Notes: a model not told the origin generated them from the sequence alone. A stretch of DNA of 64,000 nucleotides from Gordonia asplenii (GCF_012933505.1 NZ_JABBNB010000012.1:109399-173398), one strand, 5' to 3'. Counted from the first letter of the stretch, positions 8,550 through 19,431 are shown. A program made the numbers and translations.

Positions 8550-9215
8550 TTACAGACCCAGCATCTGTTTGACGAACTGCCAGTAGGTGTCTGCCACCTG
8601 CTCCGGGTCGAGCCGGCCGCCGGGGCGGTACCAGACCGTGACCTCGTCGCACATTCCGATCACCGCGAATGCGGCGATCGCGATGTCGACCGTCGAGTCG
8701 GGCCCGAGGGCCGCGGAGATGCCGGACCGGACCAACTCGTAGTAGGCGCGCTGGCTGCGGACCAACAGGTCGTACTCGGCGGCGGGCAGGAAGTCTCCGA
8801 TCGACTCGCTGTTCATCAGCATGTCGTTCGCCCGGGCGAGGTCGCGACGTTCGGTCTGGATGCGCACATGGCGTTTGACCATCTCCTCCAGCCGTTCCAG
8901 CGGCGACGTCGCGGTCGACTCGGCGGTCACGTACTCCAGGAACTCGCCCAGCGTCCGCAGCATCGCTTCGGCGAGGATCGCCTCTTTGGAGGAGAAGTGA
9001 CTGTAGAGCCCGGGCGCCTTGATGCCGACCGCGACGGCTAGATCTCGGACACTGCACGCTTCGAATCCGCGGCGGGCGAACATCTCGATCGCGGTGTCCA
9101 GGATGCGGTCGCGGGTTCCCGATCGGTCGATCGCGGGACGAGCCTGCGCAGCGCGTTCCCTCGCCTCGGTGAGAGCACGCGCCAGCAGCTCGTCGGGTTG
9201 GTCGGTGTCGAGCAT
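8550..9215 (-). CDS. TetR-family transcriptional regulator
   Basis: A 221-residue TetR-type repressor. An N-terminal helix-turn-helix (RDRILDTAIEMFARRGFEACSVRDLAVAVGI, then APGLYSHFSSKEAIL) is followed by an all-helical ligand-binding domain. I place the start at 9215 rather than the ATG at 9230, because GGAGGAG lies at the proper distance before the inner ATG. The gene diverges from the saccharopine-dehydrogenase-like gene, and two copies of a TTAACGAAC-type motif occupy the shared intergenic region. It probably represses itself and the divergent gene. The ligand may be a small acyl-CoA or an amine; this is unknown. Confidence 0.88.
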   Translation of the reverse strand: MLDTDQPDELLARALTEARERAAQARPAIDRSGTRDRILDTAIEMFARRGFEACSVRDLAVAVGIKAPGLYSHFSSKEAILAEAMLRTLGEFLEYVTAESTATSPLERLEEMVKRHVRIQTERRDLARANDMLMNSESIGDFLPAAEYDLLVRSQRAYYELVRSGISAALGPDSTVDIAIAAFAVIGMCDEVTVWYRPGGRLDPEQVADTYWQFVKQMLGL

Positions 9216-9229
9216 GGCGAGCTCCTCCA

Positions 9230-9330
9230 TTAACGAACGATCACTTGTAGATCCAGCATATCGGTAAGCCGTGCAAGTCCGGCATTGACATCGAGCTTGC
9301 GCACAATCAAACTTAACGAACAGTCGTTAA
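9230..9330. promoter_or_regulatory. divergent promoter region with two TetR-operator-like motifs
   Basis: TTAACGAACGATC (9230-9242) touches the upstream side of the TetR gene. TTAACGAACAGTCGTTAA (9313-9330) lies 27 bp before the ATG of the divergent gene. The second is an inverted repeat of TTAACGA/TCGTTAA with a 4-bp spacer, and both share TTAACGAAC-x-x-TC. This is the arrangement expected for autoregulation plus control of the neighbour. Confidence 0.65.
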
Positions 9331-9356
9331 TTAATCAACTCGAAGGGACGACAATC

Positions 9357-10562
9357 ATGAATCGTCAATGGGACGTCGCGGTCATCGGCGCCGGCGGGTC
9401 ACAGGCGCAAGCGATGTTGGCGGGAGCTGCCCGCGCCCAGTCGCTGGACCGGTGGATCGCCGTCGATCGTGCGTGGACTGACAAGACCGCCGCGGTCGTG
9501 GATTCGCTCGGGATGGCGCGGCACACGCTCGACCTGTTCGACGAGCCGGAACGTCTCGCGGCGTTGTTCGCCGAGACGCGAGTGGTGGCGAATCTCGCCG
9601 GTCCGTACTACCGCACCGGGGAGGTTGTACTGGATGCCGCGATCCGCGCGGGGGCGAACTACCTCGACATCTGCGACGACGCCGACGCGGTCCTGAAGCT
9701 GCTCACCTACGACGATGCCGCGCAGGCGGCCGGTGTCACCGCTCTCATCGGCATGGGGTCGTCGCCGGGGACGACCAACGTGCTCATCCGCGCGGCCGTC
9801 GACGAACTCGGATCGGCGGAGAACGTCGACATCTACTGGACCGTCGACGTCAGCGACTCCACCCCGGCCGCGGCTCGACACTTCTGGCATTGTTTCAACC
9901 TCGTCGACGCCGACGGCGCCGCACACCCGGTGCCGACCTGGGATGAGATCGAGCGGGTTACCGTGGACTTCCCGGAGCCCGTCGGTCCCCGCGAGCTGGT
10001 GCGGTTGGCGCATCCGGAGCCGGTCACGGTGCCGCGATACCTGCCGGTCGACAAGAGCAACAATTTCGGCGCGGTCACCCCCGTCGACGCCCTGCAGGTG
10101 TGCTGGGCAATGGCGTACGCGACCGACCCACTGCGCGACCGATCCGGTCACGACGTCGCCGACATCACTGACAAGGCCGTCGATGTCTTTGCCGCATACC
10201 GCGATTCGCGTCCGGGGAGCCCTCGGGTCGGTAGCGGCATGGTCATCGACGTCCACACCGCCGGCACCGGACTGCGATTCTCCTCGGGAGCGGAGACCGA
10301 GATGGCCGAGGCGACGGGTGTGCCGGCGGCCGCCGGTTTGATGCTGATGCTGGCCGGGCAGGTGCCCGGTCCCGGGGTGCTGCCGCCCGAGTTGCTGCGC
10401 CCGGCCGACTTCTTCGCGAGTCTTCAGCGCGTCAGCCGTGGCGGCGGTGGCCTACAGGTGCATCGGCTCGTCGACGGCAAACCGACCGAGCGGATGCGCA
10501 TCCGTGATCTCTTCGCCGCGACGCGGGCGGACCGCCGTGACGTGGTGGACGCGCGAGCATGA
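9357..10562 (+). CDS. saccharopine dehydrogenase-like NAD(P)-binding oxidoreductase
   Basis: A 401-residue protein with an N-terminal Rossmann fold. VAVIGAGGSQAQAMLAGAAR is the dinucleotide-binding loop, and NLAGPYYRTGEVVLDAAIRAGANYLDICDD is the segment typical of the saccharopine dehydrogenase / homospermidine synthase-like family. GMGSSPGTTNVL matches the family's second conserved loop. Members act on amino acids or act as trans-acting enoyl reductases, and the substrate cannot be set here. The start is ATG 9357 after CGAAGGGACG. It diverges from the TetR gene and has an operator-like palindrome at 9313-9330. The porin genes follow 68 bp downstream on the same strand. Confidence 0.8.
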   Translation: MNRQWDVAVIGAGGSQAQAMLAGAARAQSLDRWIAVDRAWTDKTAAVVDSLGMARHTLDLFDEPERLAALFAETRVVANLAGPYYRTGEVVLDAAIRAGANYLDICDDADAVLKLLTYDDAAQAAGVTALIGMGSSPGTTNVLIRAAVDELGSAENVDIYWTVDVSDSTPAAARHFWHCFNLVDADGAAHPVPTWDEIERVTVDFPEPVGPRELVRLAHPEPVTVPRYLPVDKSNNFGAVTPVDALQVCWAMAYATDPLRDRSGHDVADITDKAVDVFAAYRDSRPGSPRVGSGMVIDVHTAGTGLRFSSGAETEMAEATGVPAAAGLMLMLAGQVPGPGVLPPELLRPADFFASLQRVSRGGGGLQVHRLVDGKPTERMRIRDLFAATRADRRDVVDARA

Positions 10563-10630
10563 GCCGGCAGTGCGCCATCGACGACGAGTCAGCCGCCAGG
10601 CGTGGTCATCACCGACAAGAAGGAAGTCAT

Positions 10631-11278
10631 ATGAGGAGAATTCAGAATATGCGGCGCGGGCTGGTAGTCGCCGCGGTTGTGGGGGCATTCGCCGCCGGGC
10701 AGGTCTGCATGGATGCCGGTTCGGCAGATGCGTTGACGCTGCCGAACGGCTACAAACGTGTCGTCGGAGTCGACGGGACGGTCGTGCAGATGTGGCGGAT
10801 CGGTGAGAAGGCGACGCCGATCAGCTCGGTCGCGGCCAACGGTGCGGGACGGTCGGCATTGATCTCGGGCAAGTACAAGGTACGTGTGAGTCGTGGCGGC
10901 GGGAACGTACAACTCGGTTACCTGGTGGGCTGCCAGGTTCAGCTGGGCGATCTCACCGCGGGCGCGTCGATGACGCTGACGCCCGCCCCGTCGGCGACGG
11001 CCACGATCTCCCTGCCGTTGGCTCCGGGCCAAGTGGTCGACGTCGCGAACATCTTCAACAAGGACCTGAGCGGACCGACCGTGTCGTTGGAGACACAGGC
11101 TCAACAGATCGACGTTCAGGGCTGCGGCGGATATGCGCAGGCGAAGAGCTACGTCCGCGTGACCGCCACCAGCGACTACAACTCCGACGGCGTCGGCGGG
11201 GTGAAGGGCGGCACGGTCACCGGATCCGGCGACTTCGTCCAGGCCACGCTGTTCGGTGCTCCGTTCAGTCTCAACTAG
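10631..11278 (+). CDS. MspA-family outer-membrane porin
   Basis: A 215-residue secreted protein. An N-terminal signal peptide (RRGLVVAAVVGAFAAGQVCMDAGSADA) is followed by a beta-rich body with the family cysteine-containing segments GYLVGCQVQLG and GCGGYAQAKSYVRV, and it ends in an aromatic/hydrophobic strand (LFGAPFSLN). MspA porins form octameric channels for small hydrophilic solutes in the mycolic-acid outer membrane. AGAAGGAAG precedes ATG 10631. A second MspA gene follows 41 bp later. Solute entry for the adjacent catabolic genes is a possible role. Confidence 0.88.
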   Translation: MRRIQNMRRGLVVAAVVGAFAAGQVCMDAGSADALTLPNGYKRVVGVDGTVVQMWRIGEKATPISSVAANGAGRSALISGKYKVRVSRGGGNVQLGYLVGCQVQLGDLTAGASMTLTPAPSATATISLPLAPGQVVDVANIFNKDLSGPTVSLETQAQQIDVQGCGGYAQAKSYVRVTATSDYNSDGVGGVKGGTVTGSGDFVQATLFGAPFSLN

Positions 11279-11319
11279 GGCTGCCAGGCATGTCCCCACA
11301 CTTCGTCTTAAGGAATTCG

Positions 11320-11967
11320 ATGACTAGAAAATCGCTGCTCGCCCGTGCGGGACTGCTGGGTGCGGCGTTGCTGATGACCGTCGGGGCGGGCACCGGTGCC
11401 GCGCTTGCCCAGCCGCTCGCGGGTGGATCGGTCTCGCGCACGCTCGACGACGGCACGGTGGTATCGGTGCGACTGTTCGGTGAGTCGGTTTCACTGCGCG
11501 GCAGCAGTGTCGCGGGTGTGCCGACCACGCGGGAAGGCTGGGTGTCCGGCAAGGTTGCGGTGACTGTTCGCGGCAAGTCGGTGCAGTACACCGCGGTCTC
11601 ACCCGGCTACGACGTCGGCTGCCAAGTCAACTTCAGCGGCGGCGGAGTAGATGCCGGCGTCGCACAGGACACCACGCCGTCGACCACGACGAGCGTCGGT
11701 GGCGCGCTGACCCTAGGACCGGGCCGGGCGAGCTGGGTGCCGGTCATCACGACGACGTCGGGCGACTCGACCGCATACAAGTACTACGCGGTGAACTCCT
11801 ACACCTTCACCGGTAGCCAGGGAGCGGTCACCTACAGCCAACAGCCGTTCCGGCTCAACGGATGTGCCGGCTACGCCTCCGCCCGGGCCCGCGTGATCGT
11901 CGAGGTGGAGACCGCGGCCGCGAAGACGTGGGTCGTGCTCATCGGTAAGGCGTTCTCGCTGAACTGA
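11320..11967 (+). CDS. MspA-family outer-membrane porin, second copy
   Basis: A 215-residue MspA homologue with a signal peptide (SLLARAGLLGAALLMTVGAGTGAALAQP). The mature part begins LAGGSVSRTLDDGTVVSVRLFGESVSL and carries GYDVGCQVNFSGGG, RLNGCAGYASARARVIVEV and the C-terminal IGKAFSLN strand. The last residues match the end of the upstream porin (FSLN). AAGGA precedes ATG 11320; an earlier in-frame start at 11290 has no RBS. It is diverged from the first copy, so the pair may give a heteromeric channel or channels of different selectivity. A strong hairpin terminator follows. Confidence 0.9.
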   Translation: MTRKSLLARAGLLGAALLMTVGAGTGAALAQPLAGGSVSRTLDDGTVVSVRLFGESVSLRGSSVAGVPTTREGWVSGKVAVTVRGKSVQYTAVSPGYDVGCQVNFSGGGVDAGVAQDTTPSTTTSVGGALTLGPGRASWVPVITTTSGDSTAYKYYAVNSYTFTGSQGAVTYSQQPFRLNGCAGYASARARVIVEVETAAAKTWVVLIGKAFSLN

Positions 11968-11983
11968 CCCCGCCTCGCATGGA

Positions 11984-12021
11984 AAGTTGCCCGGCCACCG
12001 CAAAAGGTGACCGGGCAACTT
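11984..12021 (+). terminator. hairpin terminator after the porin pair
   Basis: The arms AAGTTGCCCGG and CCGGGCAACTT are perfectly complementary and extend inward through CACC/GGTG, around a GCAAAA loop. There is no long U-tract, as is usual in GC-rich actinobacteria. The last 4 bp overlap the operator-like palindrome before the next TetR gene. Confidence 0.75.
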
Positions 12022-12037
12022 AAGCGCTCGATCAAGT
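12018..12037. promoter_or_regulatory. operator-like palindrome upstream of TetR gene 1 of the amine-oxidase island
   Basis: ACTTAAGCGCTCGATCAAGT has ACTT/AAGT ends. Its reverse complement matches the site at 18168-18187 in 16 of 20 positions, and the site itself matches 18731-18750 in 16 of 20. It lies 37 bp before the GTG start. Confidence 0.6.
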
Positions 12038-12073
12038 CGGCTACGGTAGGGGCATCGGAGCAGAGGAGGAGCG

Positions 12074-12676
12074 GTGGCGCACAAGAAGGCCGACGACCGA
12101 CGGCGCGAGTTCATCGACACCGCGGCCCGCGTGATCGCCGCCGACGGTGTGGCCAAGGCGACGACTCGACGTATCACCGAAGAAGCCGGCGCACCGACCG
12201 CGAGTCTGCACTACGTGTTCGACGGCAAAGACGCACTGCTGCAGGCCGTCCTCGAGCAGGGGCCGATCGACGGCCAAGCGGCCGGTGCGCGTTTCGTGAC
12301 GCCGGGGATGGGACTGGCCGCAGGAGTGGCGGCATTGATGCGCGGCTACGCCGGGTGGGTGGTCGACGATGTGTCCTGGCAGCAGGCCCAGTACGAACTG
12401 GTCCTGTGGGCCGCGCGCACACCCAGTGCGAAACACCTGCCGGGACGCGTCTACCGCAGCTATCTGGACCACACCGCGCAGCTGCTGCGCGAGGCCACCC
12501 GACCCGACGATCCGGTGATCGACTATCAACTGCTGGCGACGCATATGCTCGCCGTACTGGACGGCCTGACACTTCAAGCGATCGCCGGGCAGGTACGGGA
12601 TCTGTTGGCGCAGACCGAAATTGCGAGCGCGAATCTCGTCGCGTGGGTGGAGCGCGCGGCCCACCCCGCTGGTTGA
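12074..12676 (+). CDS. TetR-family regulator, paralogue 1
   Basis: A 200-residue TetR protein with a clear helix-turn-helix (DDRRREFIDTAARVIAADGVAKATTRRITEEAG, then PTASLHYVFDGKDALL). The C-terminal domain is very close to that of the second TetR gene at 18787, including WVVDDVSWQQAQYELVLWAARTPSAKHLPG and LDGLTLQAIAGQ; by eye about 70% of residues agree. The start is GTG 12074 with GAGGAGG in front. The paralogues flank the amine-oxidase operon and share a 20-bp operator-like motif with it. Autoregulation and control of amine oxidation are inferred. Confidence 0.9.
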   Translation: MAHKKADDRRREFIDTAARVIAADGVAKATTRRITEEAGAPTASLHYVFDGKDALLQAVLEQGPIDGQAAGARFVTPGMGLAAGVAALMRGYAGWVVDDVSWQQAQYELVLWAARTPSAKHLPGRVYRSYLDHTAQLLREATRPDDPVIDYQLLATHMLAVLDGLTLQAIAGQVRDLLAQTEIASANLVAWVERAAHPAG

Positions 12677-13048
12677 TCCGGGGGTTGTCCGGCAGGGCCC
12701 TATCCGCTCGTTGAGCTTGGATTCGCCGGCGACAGGCCTCTTCCGCTGGTTGAGCCGTGAGGAGTGTTAGCGACGAGCGTGTCGAAACCCTGGCGCGCCT
12801 CTTCCGTTGGTCGAGCGTGTCGAAACCATGGTGAGACGAATCGCCAACTGTCACTATGCGTTTGGTGCGTTGACAGCGACGGGTCGCGTGGTTTCGACAC
12901 GGGCCTGCGCTAGCGCTTCGGCCCGGCTCAACCGGCAGTGAGGCCTGCGCTAGCTGTAGCGCTTCGGCCCGGCTCGACCGGAAGTGGGGCCTTCGCTAGC
13001 GCTTCGGCCCGGCTCAACCGACCGGTGAACCTGCGCTTGCGCTGCGGC
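12664..13048. repeat. dispersed repeat cluster between convergent genes
   Basis: Several whole and broken copies of the CGCTGGTTGAGCC ... GTGTCGAAACC family occur in both orientations. Forward heads lie near 12664 and 12748; reverse units run GGTTTCGACACGGGCCTGCGCTAGCGCTTCGGCCCGGCTCAACCGG-like from about 12890 to 13020. No gene is seen. Two-way hairpins here may end transcription from both convergent genes. Confidence 0.85.
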
Positions 13049-15285
<2,237 letters not shown>

Positions 15286-15289
<4 letters not shown>

Positions 15290-16686
15290 CGCGCCGCGCT
15301 CACCGGTGCGCCGGCGCTCGAGGCGTGAGCCCGGACCGCAACCTCGATTGCGTCACGTGTCATCTGCCGCGCAGCATCGACCGCGGCCTTCTTGCCGCTG
15401 TCGACGGCGCCTTCGATCCAGCCGTTGAACGACGTCGCGATATCAGAGGTGGCGAAGAAGAGCTTGCCCTCGGGACGGCCGAGTTCGGAATGGGTCTGGC
15501 TGATCCGCCCCGGCTGGAAGGCGACGTATCCGCCGTTGCCCGACCACTCGTCGGTCACCCAGCGATGCAGGTCGAAGGCGACCAGTTCGGCGCCGGGATA
15601 CAGCGTCTGGATGAACTGCTCGACGCCGGCGAAGTCGGTGCCGAAACTGGGCCGATCGGGATGGTCGATGAAGAAGCCGACGATCACTTGGCCGTCGTCG
15701 CCGAGGTCGTGCTGGGTGAATGCGATGAACGCGCCGTTGGACGAGTCCGCGTCGGCGATGGTGGCGACCGGCTTGGGCGCGCCTTTCACCTGGGCCCAGA
15801 ACTTGATCGGATAGGAGACGTGCCGCTCGGCTGACATCGCGGTCTTCACCGGGCTCAGCACCGGGCTGAAAACGATGTCCGACCAGCACACCAGGGGTGT
15901 CGCGATGACGGCGGTCTTCGCGGTGAAACTGTCGCCGGCACGAGTGGTGACGGTGACCCCGTCGTCGTTCTGTTCGACCCGGGCCACTGGAGTCTCGTAG
16001 CGGATGTCGGCTCCGGAGTCGTCGGCCATCGCGTTGACCAGGGCGCCGGTACCCTCCTTGAGGTACTCGTCGACCACGCCCCAGGTGCGCAGCAGGCTGT
16101 GGTCGAGGCCGGCGACGAAGGCCAGCAGCGGCAGTGCCGACGTCTCGTCGGGATAGCGTGCCGCGTTGTTGGCGCCGATGAACGAGAAGAACGCGCGAGT
16201 CTTCGGGCCGACGCCGAGATTGTCGAGGTACTCGCCCCACGGGATGTCCAGGTCGGAGAGGTTCTGTTTGTCCAGCGGCACGCCGCGAGTGATGCGGTGT
16301 ACGTCGGTCATGATGCGGAAGTAGGCCTTCTCGAAGTCGTAGATCTCTTCGAGTGGAACCGGCAACGGACCGGGATTGTGTTCACCGTGGGCAAGGGTCG
16401 GAAAGTAATCCGGGAAAGGCGAGTGCTCGACGGTGATGCCGTACCGCGCCACCTCGGCGACCATGTTGATCTGGCGGTCCGACCAGATCCACTGGCCGCC
16501 GTGTTCGACGACGCCCTCGAAATCGCCGACCTTCTTGGTCTCCGACCAGGTGCGGCCACCGAGGCGATTGCGTGCCTCCAGTAGCAGGACGTGGTATCCC
16601 TGGTCGGCGAGGTCGCGGACCGCGCTGACGCCGGCGAAGCCGCCGCCGATGACGATGGTGTCGTAGTCGAAGTTGTGCGTGGACAT
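15286..16686 (-). CDS. flavin monoamine oxidase-family protein, copy 1
   Basis: A 466-residue FAD-dependent amine oxidase. The N-terminal dinucleotide motif TIVIGGGFAGVSAVRDL is followed by LLLEARNRLGGRTWSE (the GG-doublet motif), then VEHGGQWIW near the flavin. The C-terminal FFATSDIATSFNGWIEGAVDSGKKAA is the conserved FAD-binding end, where GWIEGA replaces the common GYIEGA. It would oxidise a primary or secondary amine to an imine/aldehyde with H2O2 release. No signal peptide is seen, so it is cytoplasmic. AAAGGAG precedes the ATG, and its stop overlaps the Clp gene. It is a tandem duplicate of the gene upstream, with about three quarters of residues shared by eye. Confidence 0.88.
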
Positions 16687-16728
16687 CTGAATTCTCCTTT
16701 GTTCCAGGATATTTGGGGTTGTTGAGGG

Positions 16729-18117
16729 TCAGCGCGGCACGGCGGTGGCAGCCGAGGAGGCGTGTGCCCGCACGGACACCTCGATCGCTTCCCGCGTCAT
16801 CTGCCGCGCGGCGTCGACGGCGGCCTTCTTGCCCATGTCGACCGCACCCTCGATCCAGCCCAGGAAGGCGATCGCGATATCCGACGTCGCGAAGAACAAC
16901 TTGCCCTCCGGAGTGCTCAGCCGGGAATGCGACTTGCTGATCCGGCCCGGCTTGTAGGCGACCCAGCCGGATCCCGCGAACTCGTCGGTCGCCCAGCGGT
17001 GCGCGTCGTAGGCGACGAGTTCGGCGCCCGGGTACAGCGTGTGGATGAACTGCTCGACGCCGGCGAAGTCGGTGCCGAAACTGGGGCGATCGGGATGATC
17101 GATGAAGAAGCCGATCAGCACCTGACCGTCGTCGCCGAGATCGTGCTGGGTGAACGCGGTGATCGCACCATTGGAGGTCAACGCATCGGCCATGCTGGCG
17201 ACGGGCTTCGGTGCGTTCTTGACCTGCGCCCAGATCTTGATCGGGTACGCGACGTGGCGCTCGCGGGTGGTCTCGGCCTTGTCGGCGGACAGCGGGGGAG
17301 TGAACTCGATGTCGTTCCAGCAGGCCAGTGGCGTTGCGACGACGGCGGTCTTCGCCGTGAAGCTGTCGCCGCCGCGGGTGGTGACCGTGACGCCGTCGGC
17401 GTCCTGGCTGACGCTCGCGACGGGAGTCTCGTAGCGGATGTCGGCGTCGGTGTCGTCGGCCATCGCGTTGATCAGGGCGCCGGTGCCCTCGGTCAGGTAG
17501 TCCTCGAAGATGCCCCACGTCTTGATCAGGCTGTGGTCCATGTTCGCGATGAACGAGACTGGCGGCAGGGCCGATACCTCGTCGGGATAACGGCAGGTGT
17601 CGTTGTAGCAGAGGAACGACAGGTAGGCGCGCGTCTTGGGGCCGACGTCGAGCTTGTCGAGGTACTCGCTGAACGGAATGTCGAGGTCGGCGACGTTCTG
17701 CTTGTCCAGCGGTACGCCGCGGGTCATCCGCGCGGCGTCGGTCATGATCTGGAAGTAGGCGCGCTCGAAGTCGTAGATCTCCTCGAGCGGCACCGGCAGC
17801 GGACCCGGGTTGTGCTCACCGTGTGACAGCGTCGGGTAATGGTCGGGGAACGGCGACTGCTGCAGCGTCATCCCGTAGCGCTGCACTTCGGCCATCATGT
17901 TGACCTGACGGTCGGGCCACAGCCACTGGCCACCGTGTTCGACGACGCCTTCGAAGTCGCCGATCTTCTTGGTCTCCGACCAGGTCCGCCCGCCGAGGCG
18001 ATCGCGGGCCTCGAGCAAGAGCACCCGGTAGCCCTGATCGCACAGGTCGCGCACAGCGCTGACGCCGGCGAAGCCGCCGCCGATGACGATCGTGTCGTAG
18101 TCGAGGTTGGTGGACAT
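16729..18117 (-). CDS. flavin monoamine oxidase-family protein, copy 2
   Basis: A 462-residue paralogue of the gene downstream and the first gene of the leftward operon. It has the same order of motifs: TIVIGGGFAGVSAVRDL, LLLEARDRLGGRTWSE, VEHGGQWLW, and the C-terminal FFATSDIAIAFLGWIEGAVDMGKKAA. The two copies differ most in the middle (FLCYNDTCRYPDEVSALPPVSFIANMDHS here, FIGANNAARYPDETSALPLLAFVAGLDHS in copy 1), the region expected to line the substrate cavity, so they may take different amines or form a heteromer. GGGAG precedes the ATG. An operator-like palindrome lies 51-70 bp upstream at 18168-18187. Confidence 0.88.
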   Translation of the reverse strand: MSTNLDYDTIVIGGGFAGVSAVRDLCDQGYRVLLLEARDRLGGRTWSETKKIGDFEGVVEHGGQWLWPDRQVNMMAEVQRYGMTLQQSPFPDHYPTLSHGEHNPGPLPVPLEEIYDFERAYFQIMTDAARMTRGVPLDKQNVADLDIPFSEYLDKLDVGPKTRAYLSFLCYNDTCRYPDEVSALPPVSFIANMDHSLIKTWGIFEDYLTEGTGALINAMADDTDADIRYETPVASVSQDADGVTVTTRGGDSFTAKTAVVATPLACWNDIEFTPPLSADKAETTRERHVAYPIKIWAQVKNAPKPVASMADALTSNGAITAFTQHDLGDDGQVLIGFFIDHPDRPSFGTDFAGVEQFIHTLYPGAELVAYDAHRWATDEFAGSGWVAYKPGRISKSHSRLSTPEGKLFFATSDIAIAFLGWIEGAVDMGKKAAVDAARQMTREAIEVSVRAHASSAATAVPR

Positions 18118-18167
18118 GTGGAGACTCCCATTCGTGAGGCGATAGGTTCAGTCGAGTAAGTCGCTCA

Positions 18168-18187
18168 ACTTGAACGGTTGCTTAAGT
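18168..18187. promoter_or_regulatory. operator-like palindrome in the amine oxidase/cupin divergent promoter
   Basis: ACTTGAACGGTTGCTTAAGT has near-complementary arms (ACTTGAAC/GCTTAAGT, 6 of 8) and matches the reverse complement of the site before TetR paralogue 1 in 16 of 20 positions. A partial repeat of its right half, ACGGTTAAGT, follows at 18191. It lies between the leftward amine-oxidase operon and the rightward cupin gene. Confidence 0.65.
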
Positions 18188-18300
18188 CGTACGGTTAAGT
18201 ATTCTGAAACGCGCGTCGGTGTGTGTCAAGCGCCACATCGACCACCTGTCGAGAGCTGCCGCATCCGCGTAGCTTCGCCGATCCGAGAGGAAGATTCGAA

Positions 18301-18660
18301 ATGCCTGATCCGATCATCACCGGCTCCGCCGACGAGACCGCACTTGTGCCGATGTCACCAGAAGAGGGCGGGTGGGAGCCGGTGGAGGGAGACCCTGCCG
18401 CGATCGCCCACGACTACGTCAAGAACGAGGGCATGTGGTCCGGGCTGATTGTCTATCAGCCCTGTTCAGTGCGGGAAACGGTGGCGAACTACTCCTCGAT
18501 CCAGGTCTTGTCGGGGCAACTGATCCTGACCGATGAGAACGGTGTGACCGAACTGGGCGCGGGTGATCTCGCGTTCTTCAGCCCGGGCCAGAACGTGACC
18601 TTCACCGCCAAGACCGAGGTGCGTGAGATCTACACCGTCTGCGGACCCTTCGAAGCCTGA
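18301..18660 (+). CDS. EutQ/DUF861-type cupin protein
   Basis: A 119-residue single-cupin protein. The beta-barrel motifs are IVYQPCSVRETVANYSSIQVLSGQLILTDENG and LGAGDLAFFSPGQNVTFTAKTEVREIYTVC, typical of the small (S)-ureidoglycine aminohydrolase/EutQ-like cupins. The classic metal-binding histidines are not evident, so a catalytic role is doubtful and binding of a small nitrogen compound is as likely. GAGAGGAAG precedes ATG 18301. It diverges from the amine oxidases and lies before the second TetR gene, so it probably belongs to the same amine-related regulon. Confidence 0.75.
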   Translation: MPDPIITGSADETALVPMSPEEGGWEPVEGDPAAIAHDYVKNEGMWSGLIVYQPCSVRETVANYSSIQVLSGQLILTDENGVTELGAGDLAFFSPGQNVTFTAKTEVREIYTVCGPFEA

Positions 18661-18730
18661 TCCAGCCGACCGGCGCATCGCGCGGGCGTGGTGCGCCGGT
18701 TCGTCGTGTCGGCTCTGTCCGTTATCTACC

Positions 18731-18750
18731 AATTAGGCGCTCGGTCAACT
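18731..18750. promoter_or_regulatory. operator-like motif upstream of TetR gene 2
   Basis: AATTAGGCGCTCGGTCAACT matches the site before TetR paralogue 1 (12018-12037) in 16 of 20 positions, with the core GCGCTCG-x-TCAA intact. It lies 37 bp before the ATG, the same distance as for paralogue 1. Confidence 0.55.
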
Positions 18751-18786
18751 TTCTGCCGCGTCGCGACCCAGGGGAGGCGGGTGTGA

Positions 18787-19392
18787 ATGGCGCACATGAG
18801 AGCGGACGATCGGCGGCGGCTGTTCATCGACGCGGCGGCGAAAGTCGTCGCCGAGGAAGGTGTCGCCCGGGCGACCACCCGTCGGATCACCGAAGTCGCC
18901 GGCGCTCCGACGGCGAGTCTGCACTATGTATTCGAGGGCAAGGACGCCCTGCTGCGGGCCGTGCTGGAGCAGGGGCCCATCGATGGTCGCTTGGCCGGCG
19001 CCAGGTTCGTGCCACCGGGGATCGGACTATCGGCCGGCGTCGAGGCGCTCATGCGGGGTTACCTCGCCTGGATCGTCGACGACATCGGTTGGCAGCAAGC
19101 GCAGTTCGAGCTCATGCTCTGGGCCACGCGCACTCCGAGCGCTCGTCACCTGCCGGGGCAGGTGTATCGGAGCTACCTCGATCACACCGTGGAGTTGCTG
19201 AGCGCTGCCGCGGGGGAGCAGCGGCATGCTGTCGACCTTTCGACGCTGGCGAGTCAGATGCTGGCTGCCCTCGACGGCCTGACCTTGCAGGCGATCGCGG
19301 GTCAGCGGTCGGATCTGCCGACGATGGTCGATCGGGCCATCGAGAACCTGTGCTGTTGGTTGGCGAGTTCGGAGCGAGAGTCGATCGGGTAG
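18787..19392 (+). CDS. TetR-family regulator, paralogue 2
   Basis: A 201-residue TetR protein closely related to the product at 12074. The N-terminal helix-turn-helix is DDRRRLFIDAAAKVVAEEGVARATTRRITEVAG, then PTASLHYVFEGKDALL, and the ligand domain shares WQQAQFELMLWATRTPSARHLPGQVYRSYLDHT. The recognition-helix region differs at few positions, so both proteins probably read the same operator. The start is ATG 18787 after GGGGAGG; ATG 18796 is an alternative. The duplication parallels that of the amine oxidases. Confidence 0.9.
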   Translation: MAHMRADDRRRLFIDAAAKVVAEEGVARATTRRITEVAGAPTASLHYVFEGKDALLRAVLEQGPIDGRLAGARFVPPGIGLSAGVEALMRGYLAWIVDDIGWQQAQFELMLWATRTPSARHLPGQVYRSYLDHTVELLSAAAGEQRHAVDLSTLASQMLAALDGLTLQAIAGQRSDLPTMVDRAIENLCCWLASSERESIG

Positions 19393-19431
19393 GTCGTTGA
19401 AACATGTTGTCCGGCAAAGGTTTTAGGAGAG

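Noticed and set aside
16382..17518. Long antisense frame across both amine oxidase genes
   Set aside because: It is a shadow in another frame of two clearly coding genes in GC-rich DNA; it has Arg-rich composition and no domain or RBS.
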